A stretch of DNA of 64,000 nucleotides from contig QKWP01000766.1 of assembly GCA_003550325.1 (NCBI GenBank), forward strand, positions 1 to 64,000. Direction: 5' to 3'. Origin of the DNA: Gigaspora rosea. Lineage: Eukaryota; Glomeromycota; Glomeromycetes; Diversisporales; Gigasporaceae. Positions within the stretch are counted from its first letter, which is position 1, and every line of letters begins with the position of its first letter. The position numbers were made by a program, and so were the translations under genes. The notes beneath the pieces are model-generated. The model had not been told where the DNA came from. It saw nothing but the letters and a program-made list of their open reading frames with translations, and did not search any database. This document shows, piece after piece, positions 10,388 to 20,106 of the stretch.

Positions 10388-12726
10388 ATGAATAGCACTG
10401 ATTGTATTATTGAAGAAATCACAGCTATTCAGGAATATGATTTATTTGAAAAATTGGAAACTCTTAGTGTGAGAAATTCTGGAAATATATATAAAGCTTC
10501 TTTGCATAGTTATAATATGATAATGGTCTTGAAAGACATTAAATTCAATGAAAAATACACTTTAAATGAGCTTGTATACGAAGTAATAATTTTTATTATT
10601 CGACGTTATAAATATGTTAATTATAATGAGCAAATTTATTAAATATTATTTACATCACTTTATAGCTTAAACGGCATCGAAAGTTAGAATTTCATAATAA
10701 TATTCTTCGAATTTTTGGTATTACGAAATCAGGTATTATAATTACACCATAGTGTTCATTATTTAGATAAAACTTATTCTAATAACTTATTTTAATAAAT
10801 TTGTTATTATACTGGTAAAGATCAAGATAATTATATGCTAGTTCTTGAATATGCCGATAATGGTTCATTAAGATATTATTTAGAACAAAATTTTAAATCA
10901 TTAAATTGGAATGATAAATTGAATTTGGCAAAGCAACTTGTTAGTGTCGTGACCTGTTTACACGATAATAATATTATTCACATGAATTTGGTATATGTTA
11001 ATTTAGTTTATTAATTTCAAATAATTTGGATCTTAAAAGCAGAAAGGCGACTAAATTCCCAAATTTTATGTACTGTACCTACGAATGTTTTTCTGTATAA
11101 TTCAACTAAATTTCTAATTTCTCCTTTCTACTTTTAAGTTTTTGAACATTAATTTCGTGTATACTGAATATATTTATTTTTATAATAGCATTCTGAAAAT
11201 ATTCTTATCCATAATAATAATATTAAACTTAGTGATTTTGGAACTTCTAAAAGATCAATCAAATCTCCAACTTTAATTCTTAATCTGCTTGAAAATATTC
11301 AATATGTCGACCCTCAATGCATTCAAAACATCAAAACTTATACTTTTAGTAAAAGTTCTGATATTTATAGCATTGGAATTCTTCTTTGGGAAATTTCAAG
11401 TGGCGTTATTCCGTTTAAATCTGAATTACCACCAGGCTTCGATTTGATAAATGCTATCATTCATGGTAAACGTGAAACAATTGTCTCTGGAACTCTTCAT
11501 GAATACTCGAATATCTACATGGGTAATATATTGATTTTTTATTCATTCTTTTTAAATGTTATGCTAAAAATATTTTTATCATTTTTTATTCTATAGAATG
11601 CTGGAAGCATGACGCTGATCAGCGTCCAACGATTCAACATATATATCAAAAACTCAATGAAATTGATTTAAAAAATGGAACCAATATTTGTCAACAGTCT
11701 ATAAAAAAGATTCCTTTATCAAAAAATAAGAGCTTAAATGATCCTAATTTTTTACAAAGTTATATCGATCAATATAATGAAAAAGCAAAAGAATTAGAGT
11801 TACTTTTTACAATTATTTTGTCACTTCAAGAAACAATTGGCCAAAATACTTCAACTACTAATATTACCTCTTCTTTATTCAAATCCGGTACTATAATGAA
11901 TTCAAATAACATTCTTTCAAATCCTTTATCAAAGGAGCTGAGCACAAATGACAATTTTGTTCAAATATTTATTAAAGAATTATTTCAATTTTTTATAATA
12001 CAATTTAATCATCATGAATTTCAAAAAGATATCATTCACAATCTTTACAAATTTATTACAAAAACTGGAAAGAATCTTGATAACATTTTTAATCTACTTA
12101 ATAATTATCTGGATCAATCTTGGTTTACAAGTATAATTGGTTTCTTTTATGAACATGGAATTGGAATACCTGCTGATGATCAAAAAGCATTTAACTTGTA
12201 TAAACAAGCTTCTGATGATCAAAGTTATATTCATTTAGATGATTATAATAATAATAATAACTATTTTCCATCATTAGATAAATTAATAAAAGACAATCAA
12301 ATTATTGGTCTAATTTCTCTTGGAAAGATTCATTTATATAACGTATTTAAAATAGATCATCGAAGAGCTCTTCATTCATTTTTAGATTCTGTTACAAAAG
12401 GTTCAGCTTTAGGTCAATATTATGTTGGAAATTGTTATTATTATGGTTATGGTACTTCTGTAAATTTATTGCAAGCTTTTAATTGGTATTTAAAATCTGC
12501 TGAAGATGGTAATTCAATTGGTCAATATAGAGTTGCTTATTGTTATGAATTTGGTTATGGAATTGAAATAGATTTAACAAAAGCTTTTGAATGGTATTTA
12601 AAAGCTGCTGAAAATGGTGATAAAAATAGTCAATATGAAGTAGGGATCTGTTATAAATATGGTAAAGGTGTTTTACAAGATAAGCAAAAAGCTCATCAAT
12701 GGTTGCAAAAATTAAGTTGCGATTAA
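10388..12726 (+). CDS. Kinase-like (probable pseudokinase) plus Sel1-repeat protein, complete
   Basis: Five exons: 10388-10582, 10666-10732, 10821-10990, 11189-11522 and 11597-12726. Introns of 83, 88, 198 and 74 nt are all GT-AG, and the frame is open to TAA, giving about 631 aa. Residues 17-290 are a TKL-type kinase fold: Lys49 in V-L-K, L-V-L-E-Y-A-D-N-G-S-L at 94-104, H-M-N at 141-143, Asn148, D-F-G at 160-162, then Y-V-D-P, S-D-I-Y-S-I-G-I-L-L-W-E and D-Q-R-P-T. The catalytic Asp of HRD is Asn143 and the Gly loop has lost most glycines, so it is probably catalytically dead. From about residue 430 to the end are Sel1 repeats (Y-E-H-G-I-G, Y-Y-Y-G-Y-G-T, Y-E-F-G-Y-G-I, Y-K-Y-G-K-G-V), which usually bind other proteins. 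No signal peptide or membrane segment. Likely a cytosolic scaffold. The start is the first ATG, 17 codons before the kinase fold. Confidence 0.85.
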
Positions 12727-13139
12727 TACAGTATTAAAAAAAAAAGGTTAAAATATGCAATAACGATATACTGTTAAAGTATTAATTCAACATTTAACTA
12801 ACTAGAACTATAATATACTAATTAGAGAAAACAATGTAGATGTAGAATTATAGTTTTTTATAAAAAATAAAAAATACTAATATCTAATACAGCGCTAATA
12901 ATGTAAAGTTCAAAAAGAAAGTAAAATTCTATGGTAAATAAATAAATAAATATATATATATATATGAAATTTGTGCGCTAAATTATTAGTTGCAGATTCC
13001 CAGCATTTGTTTATTCATTTATAAATAGTGTTAAGTTAGAACAAATAGCGATCTAATCCTATAATACGAAGGAAATAATAATGAGTGACTATCGTGATAA
13101 AAGAAAAATTGTTAAAAAATGAAAAAGCAATTATTTGCT
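12727..13139. other. Intergenic stretch with an AT microsatellite
   Basis: It holds AAAT repeats and an (AT)n run at about 12939-12966. A short frame starting with ATG at 13081 (M-S-D-Y-R-D-K-R-K-I) could be the first exon of the next gene. I could not find a donor in the right phase. Confidence 0.4.
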
Positions 13140-15425
13140 TTAAATTTCAAACTTTACTTACGTGTTAAATTACCAGCATGTAAGTATATAGTTTATTCAA
13201 AAACCAAAGTACACATTTTATTGTCATTAGAATTCTCTATTAAATTTACTTCTTTGTTCTTTCACTTACGTATTAAATTACCAGCTTGTAAGTATATAGT
13301 TTATTCAAAAAACAAAGTACACATTTTATCATCAATAGAATTCTCTATTAAATATTACTTCTTTGTTCTTTCACTTATGTGTTAAATTACCAGNNNNNNN
13401 NNNNNNNNNNNNNNNNNNNNNNNNNNNNNNNNNNNNNNNNNNNNNNNNNNNNNNNNNNNNNNNNNNNNNNNNNNNNNNNNNNNNNNNNNNNNNNNNNNNN
13501 NNNNNNNNNNNNNNNNNNNNNNNNNNNNNNNNNNNNNNNNNNNNNNNNNNNNNNNNNNNNNNNNNNNNNNNNNNNNNNNNNNNNNNNNNNNNNNNNNNNN
13601 NNNNNNNNNNNNNNNNNNNNNNNNNNNNNNNNNNNNNNNNNNNNNNNNNNNNNNNNNNNNNNNNNNNNNNNNNNNNNNNNNNNNNNNNNNNNNNNNNNNN
13701 NNNNNNNNNNNNNNNNNNNNNNNNNNNNNNNNNNNNNNNNNNNNNNNNNNNNNNNNNNNNNNNNNNNNNNNNNNNNNNNNNNNNNNNNNNNNNNNNNNNN
13801 NNNNNNNNNNNNNNNNNNNNNNNNNNNNNNNNNNNNNNNNNNNNNNNNNNNNNNNNNNNNNNNNNNNNNNNNNNNNNNNNNNNNNNNNNNNNNNNNNNNN
13901 NNNNNNNNNNNNNNNNNNNNNNNNNNNNNNNNNNNNNNNNNNNNNNNNNNNNNNNNNNNNNNNNNNNNNNNNNNNNNNNNNNNNNNNNNNNNNNNNNNNN
14001 NNNNNNNNNNNNNNNTTTATCATCAATAGAATTCTCTATTAAATATTACTTCTTTGTTCTTTCACTTACATGTTAAATTACCAGAAGATAAGTATATAGA
14101 TTATTCAAAAAAACAAAGTACACATTTTATCATCAATAGAATTCTCTACTAAATATTACTTTGTTCTTTCACTTATGTGTTAAATTACTAGTGGGTAAGT
14201 ATATAGTTTAAACAACAAAGTACACATTTTATCGTCAATAGAATTCCTATTAAATATTACTTCTTTGTTTTTTCACTTACGTGTTAAATTACCAGGATGT
14301 AGGTATATAGTTTATTCATAAAATCAATGTACACATTTTATTGTCAATAGAATTCTTTATTAAATATTGCTTCTTTGTTATTTCACTTACGTGTTAAATT
14401 ATCAGTTCGTAAGTTATTCAAAAAGCAAAGTACACATTTTATTGTCAACAGAATTCTCTATTAAATATTATTTTTCATTTGTGTGTTAAATTACTAGCAT
14501 GTAAGTATATAGTTTTTTCAAAACAAAACACATTTTATCATCAATAGAATTCTCTATTAAATATTACTTCTTTGTTCTTTCATTTGCATGTTAAATTACC
14601 AGCAGGTAAGTATATAGTTTATTCAAAAAAGCACACATTTATCATCAACAGAATTCTCTATTAAATATTACTTCTTTGTTCTTTCACTTACATGTTAAAT
14701 TAGCAGCGAGTAAGTATATAGTTTATTCAAAAAACAAAGTAACATTTTATCATCAATAGAATTCTCTATTAAATATTACTTCTTGTTCTTTCACTTACGT
14801 GTTAAATTACCAGGATGTAAGTATATAGTTTATTTCAAAAAAAAGTTCACATTTTATTGTTAATAGAATTCTCTATTAAATTTACTTCATTTACGTGTTA
14901 AATTACCAGCAAGTAAGTATATAGTTTATTCAAAAAAACAAGAACACATTTTATCGTCAATAGAATACTCTATTAAATATTACTTTGTTCTTTCACTTAC
15001 GTGTTAAATTAGCAGGGAGTAAGTATATAGTTTATTCAAAAAACAAAGTCACATTTTATTCTCAATCGAATTCTCTATTAAATGTTACTACTTTATTCGT
15101 GTTAAATTATCAGGAAGTAAGTATATGGTTTATTCAAAAAAAAAGTACACATTTTATCGTCGATAGAATTCTCTATTAAGTATTACTTCTTTGTTCTTTC
15201 ACTTGCGTGCTAAATTACTAGTAAGTAAGTATATAGTTTATTTAAAAAACCATGTTCACATTTTGTAGTCGATAGAATTCTTTATTAAAAATTACTTCTC
15301 TACTCTTTCACTTACATGTTAAATTATCAGAAAGTAAGTAATATAATTTATTTATAAAGTGTATACATTTTATTCTCAATCGAATTCTCTATTAAATATT
15401 ACAACTCTGATGAATCTACTGATAG
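13140..15425 (+). repeat. Array 1: tandem intron-like units separated by variable triplets
   Basis: About 22 head-to-tail units, allowing for the gap, with spacings of 92-110 bp. Each visible unit starts GTAAGTATATAG and ends TTAAATTACCAG or a variant ending in YAG. Exactly three bases lie between YAG and the next GT. Visible triplets: CAT 13177, CTT 13285, AAG 14085, TGG 14192, GAT 14296, TTC 14406, CAT 14498, CAG 14603, CGA 14707, GAT 14814, CAA 14910, GGA 15016, GAA 15114, TAA 15222, AAA 15331. AG is kept in 15 of 15, with C or T before it in all 15, and GT in 14 of 15 (AT after AAG at 14085). The triplets hold 13 different sequences. The array runs directly into the Sel1 exon at 15426. 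I infer 3-nt exons between spliceosomal introns; a plain minisatellite is the alternative. Confidence 0.7.
13394..14015. other. Assembly gap (622 N)
   Basis: Run of N inside array 1. Judged from the unit length, it and its edges hide about six or seven triplet positions. Confidence 0.99.
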
Positions 15426-16749
15426 GCTTTTCAGCTTGTATCAAAAATCTGCTGAGTTAGGAAATGCTGATGGATTATTTAATCTTGGTTATTGTTATCA
15501 ACATGGAATTGGAGTCGAAAAAGATGAAAACAATGCATTCGTTTATTATCAAAAATTTTCTGAATTAGAAAATGCTGATGGATTATTTAATCTTGGTTAT
15601 TGTTATCAACATGGAATTGGAATTGAAAAAGATGAAAATAAAGCATTCAAATATTATCTTGAATCTGCTGAACGAGAAAACGATAAAGGGCTACGTGAAA
15701 TCAAAAATAATTATAATTTGTCATTAATTGCCTATAATGAATTTAAGGATGTTAAAGAAATTGGAAAGGGTGGGTTCTCAACAGTTTATAAAGCTCGATG
15801 GAAACATCAAGACCGAAGGCTAGATATAGCTCTCAAGTTAATTCATAATCAACAATATATACTCGAGGTAATCATAAAATATTTTATGATTTATAATTAT
15901 ATATACTAAAAAATTTTATTTAGATGAAGGCATATTGTGATATTGGTTTGAAAAATGCATCATTTATAAAACTTTATGGATTGTCACTAAATCAAGACAC
16001 TAAAGAATATGCTCTTGTATTGGAATATGCTAATAACGGTTCTTTATACAGTAATTTTAAAAGTATTACAGAAATAACATGGGAAGGAAAGATTGAAATT
16101 TTAAATTCCATCATATTTAATCTTGAAGCAATTCGTTCTAAAGGGTTTATTCATCAAGATCTACATAGCGGCAATATCTTATTAGATAATCAGAATAATG
16201 CATATATTGCTGATTTAGGACTAACAACAACAGCTAACAAAAAACATGATGAAATTTATGGTGTTATGCCATATGTTACACCAGAAGTTTTACAGGGACA
16301 CCCATTTATACAAGCATCAGATATCTATAGTTTTGGTGTCATCATGACGGAAATAACTGGAAAAAGACCCATTTGATGGTGAACCATTCGATATTAGTCT
16401 TTCATTAAGGATTTGCTGTGGGGAACAGCTGAAATGTGCATTAGGGACATCAGATCATTATATAAAATTAGCTGAGCGATGCATGGATTCTGATTTTCAA
16501 AAAAGACCTACCGCAAATGAAATTAAGAATGAAATTGAGAATTGGCTTAAAAAAATTGAAAGCTCAACTGAAACAGAAATCAAGAAACAATTCTTGGAAT
16601 CTGAAATGAATAAGCCAGAGCCAATTGAACAAAATCATCCACAACATCCACAATATATGTATACTTCAAAGCCCATCAACACACTAGAGATACAGAAATT
16701 AGTAACCCCTAGTATTTCTATTGATGAAATTAATATTGTTGATGTGTAA
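15426..16749 (+). CDS. Sel1-repeat plus TKL protein kinase (5' end within array 1)
   Basis: Exon 15426-15867, intron 15868-15923 (56 nt, GTAATC...TTTAG), exon 15924-16749. It opens with two Sel1 repeats (A-E-L-G-N-A-D-G-L-F-N-L-G-Y-C-Y, G-I-G-V-E-K-D-E-N). The kinase then follows: Gly loop I-G-K-G-G-F-S-T-V-Y-K-A, Lys in I-A-L-K, L-V-L-E-Y-A-N-N-G-S-L, catalytic H-Q-D-L-H-S-G-N (Asp present), D-L-G in place of D-F-G, T-P-E, S-D-I-Y-S-F-G-V and Q-K-R-P-T. All key residues are present, so it is probably active. Near 16366-16372 (AAAAAGACCCATTTGATGG) one base must be lost to stay in frame (K-R-P-F-D-G), which is either a real frameshift or a consensus error. A Pro/Gln/His-rich tail follows. The start codon was not found: the Sel1 frame enters from array 1. 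Confidence 0.75.
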
Positions 16750-17090
16750 AATTATAATAAACTTGTTAAAAAATTAATTGATTATATAAAATGCATGTTT
16801 ATAAAGTGTATCTTTAATTGCAGTGTAAAAGTTTTGAAATTCTGATTATTATTTTGTATTGGGTTGTACAGCACGGTACAGCGCGGTACAGCACAAAGCA
16901 TCCACTATTTACCAGTATTAATAAAGACTTTAAATTGTTATAACTTTTTTAAACCAAGTTAAATCAAAAAACCCTTTAACAAAGTGATAAATTTTTCTTA
17001 TTTATTGTTATAAGGAAGTTATAAGAAGTCAAATTTTTAAATGAACAATCTGTCCAGTTAGAATTTGCATTTATTGTGAAAGGCGTGGTT
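16750..17090. other. Intergenic; possible 3' end of the minus-strand array 2 gene
   Basis: On the minus strand, CTAACTGGACAG ends at 17050, 112 nt after the last array-2 triplet and close to the unit length. It could be a branch site plus acceptor. One frame then stays open for about 21 codons to TAA near 16975. A short GTACAGCACG-type repeat lies at 16868-16897. Confidence 0.3.
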
Positions 17091-18372
17091 ATTTATTATA
17101 GATATTTAATTAATAGTCGACTATTATAAAGCTTTTAATTTATAAATAGTTATAAACATACCACCTAATAATTTAATTTGCATGTAATTATAGATACTGT
17201 AATTAATAGTCGACTACAGTCAGACCTCCCTAAATGCAACCCCCTAAATGCAACACCTCACTAAATGCAACCTTAAATTCTGGCCCAAATATATTTCTAC
17301 CCTTTATAAATGCAATTTTTCTTATTGTTCTCTAAATGCAAGCTGTCAAAAGTTTGGCCCAATGACTTGCATTTAGGGAGATCTGACTGTACTATAAAGC
17401 TTTTAATTTACAAATAGTTATATAGTTACCACCTAAAAATTTAATTTGCATAAAAATAATTAGAGATGTTTTATTTAATTAATATTATTAGAAGATTTTT
17501 AATTTATTATTTAGTCTTATCTGTTATACTCACGGCCTAATAATGTAATTTGCACGTAAATAATTATAGTTATTTCATTAATAATAATTATTTTATAAGA
17601 TGTTTAATTTATAAGTTAGTATTATACTCACGGACTAGTAAATTTAATTTATATAGAAATAATTAGAAATGTTTTATTAATAGAATAATATATATGGTAA
17701 AGATTATAATTTATCAAATAATCTTATACACACTCGCTAGTAGTTTAATTTATATATAAATAATTTGAGATGTTTTATTTAATAGTAGAAAATTTTGATC
17801 TACAAGATTGTTTTATACTCACCACCTAAAAATTAAATTTACATAGAATTATTAGAGACGTTTTAATTAATTATTATTATACGGGTTTTTTAAATTTATG
17901 AATTAGTCTTATACTCACGGCCTAATAATTCAATTTATACATAAAAATTAAAGATGGTTTATTTCATTAATAATAGTTATTAGAAGATTTTAATTTCTAA
18001 ATTAGTATTATACTCACGGGCTAGTAATTTCAAATAATTAGAGATGTTTTATGTATTTAGTAGTAGATTATAAAGTTTAATTCGTAAATTAGTCTTATAC
18101 TCACATCCTAATAATTTAATTTAAATATAAAATTAGAAATGTTTTGCTTTGAGATTATTATAAAACTTTTGATTTACAAAATAGTTGTTATTCACCACCT
18201 ACATGTAAAAATTTAATTTACATAGAAATTATTAGAGACGTTTTATTTAATTAATATTATAAGATTTTTAATTTATAAATTAGTCTTATACTCATGGCCT
18301 AATAATTTAATTTACATATAAATAATTTAAGATATTTTACTTAATAGTAAATTATTATAAATAATCTTATAT
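17090..18372 (-). repeat. Array 2, segment a: tandem intron-like units (minus strand)
   Basis: Unit of about 100 bp. Read on the minus strand it starts GTGAGTATAAGAC and ends AAATTATTAG, with three variable bases before the next GTGAGT. Triplets on the minus strand, with plus-strand start: GCC 18296, GTG 18196, GAT 18105, CCC 18018, GCC 17919, GTG 17823, CGA 17734, TCC 17632, GCC 17534, GTG 17430, GTG 17162. Neighbouring units form 3-unit higher-order repeats. LINE 1 interrupts the array at 18373. Confidence 0.7.
17215..17391. mobile_element. Pogo/Tc1-like MITE
   Basis: Ends TACAGTCAGACCTCCCTAAA and TTTAGGGAGATCTGACTGTA are near-perfect inverted repeats with TA at both borders, as in Tc1/mariner/pogo elements. 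177 bp, non-coding, rich in CTAAATGCAA repeats. Inserted within an array-2 intron-like unit. Confidence 0.85.
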
Positions 18373-18378
18373 AAAAAG

Positions 18379-20106
18379 ATCGACGTATACTCTGCAGAAG
18401 ACATCTGCTGGGTGCTCTGGAAAAACAACATAGCAAGACTCCGAAGGAAAAGAGGCATAACCACTCCAGAAACAAGGGTGGCAGCCCTTGTCCCAAGAAA
18501 ACGCAAAGCATTGAACGTAATTAGAAAGGACAGCAGAAAGAAAATAAAGAAAGTTCACAACACAAGAAGCAAAGACGGAGAAACAATAGCTATAGCACAA
18601 ATGACAACGCCCAAGGAAAAGGAGGCAGAAATAACACCTCCTTTAGCTAATTCTAGTGCAAGTACAATAGACTCGACATCTTCAGACTGGATGGAGATTA
18701 TGGAACGTGAAGCAGTGACGATAGAACTACAAAGACAGCACGAAGTAAATGATAATCTTACGAAAAATTCTACAGGTTTTGATGTAGAAGGTTCTGAAAA
18801 TTTGTGCAATGATCGATTAGGTGAGACGATTTCACCTGATCTGCAGATCGGTATTAATAGCACGAATCTAGATACAGAACCCATCAATGATAGGAAAATC
18901 AGAACCAAAATTCCCCCCAGGAAAAAAAATCATGGACAAGCTTTTTACAAAACTAACAAGGGGAAGAGCTACTTACTCTACCTCTCATCCAAAATCAACA
19001 TAAGCACAAAAATAATAATGCATTAATGTTTGACATACAAAAACTCAAAAAATCTCTACTAATGACATAGTATCTACACTTTATGGCAAAATGTGTGAAG
19101 ACTTCATTGGGGCCAAACCACATTTTGTCAGAGGAACTCGCACATATCTGGAAATAATATTTGTTGATGATTATAGAATGAGAAAATATGCAAAAGAGGG
19201 GATAAATATATTTCAACAAACCTTCTTTGGTTACATCTCATCTAGATCTAACCAAGAATTGTTGTCAGTAAGACTGAGAAGAGTCCCAATCACAGACAAA
19301 GAGGTAATTACAGAGGAAATTAAAGGGGTTTTTGAGAATGTGGGTGACATCAAAGCAATTAAACCCCTGTTATATGAAGGAACTCCAATACAATCGGACC
19401 AATGGGTCGTAATTTTTGACATAACCAAGGACAGTGACTTGACACAACGAATTCCAAGATACATCAACATAATGGACCAAAAAGTGGTAACAGAATGGAA
19501 AGAGGCTCCTAAGCTTTGCTTCTTCTGTGATGGTGAAGGACATATAAAAAGAGATTGTAGGCAATTAAAGGAAGCCAACAATTTATGGCAATATTATAAA
19601 GAGTTCAAAGAACTTAAAAACAAGCAAGTTACAAGAGAAGAGGGAGCTTTAGAAAATGCTCAAAAAACTGTAAAAGAAAGAGTAGAGAATCCATATATTA
19701 ATAGTAGTCAGGAGCTCAACGCACAAGAAACTGTAGTAGTGGATCAAATGTAAATATGGAAAGTGAGCCAACTTTACCTGGATCAGAAGAGGCACAATCA
19801 AACCTACACATTGAGGAGGCAGTGATATCTAGTAATGTAGAACCCTCAGACACATTAACAAAGAGCTCAAAAGAAAGAAATATTACTCCAGTTTCTCCAG
19901 ATGTGAATAGAGAAGAGAGTAATCAGAAAAATGATAATAGGTCATATGATCAGCATACCCTAATAAACAACGGAACTAAAGACACAATGCAACCAATGGA
20001 GGATGATGGATTTATTGAAGTTACAAACAGTAAAAAAAAGAAGAATAAAAAACAAGAAAAAAGAGAACTTCTAGGTCCCTACAAAAAATCCAAAACATCA
20101 CAATAA
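18379..20106 (+). pseudogene. LINE 1 ORF1 (RNA-binding, CCHC zinc knuckle)
   Basis: Frame from D-V-Y-S-A-E-D-I-C (18384) into a basic, coiled-coil-like N part. It then changes frame near 19025-19090 to a piece (19091-19753) with a nucleic-acid-binding-like fold and the knuckle C-F-F-C-D-G-E-G-H-I-K-R-D-C near 19518. A one-base difference from LINE 2 at about 19748 (V-D-Q-D-V-N in LINE 2) ends that frame; the Lys-rich tail continues at 19756-20106. ORF1 proteins coat LINE RNA. Confidence 0.8.

Noticed and set aside
13119-14076. Open frames through array 1 (repeated L-P-A-C-K-Y-I-V-Y-S-K) and through the N gap
   Set aside because: They read across the repeat units and the Ns. The strings only restate the repeat, and units of other lengths break the frame.
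18367-19581. Minus-strand frames over LINE 1
   Set aside because: Shadows of ORF1 on the plus strand.
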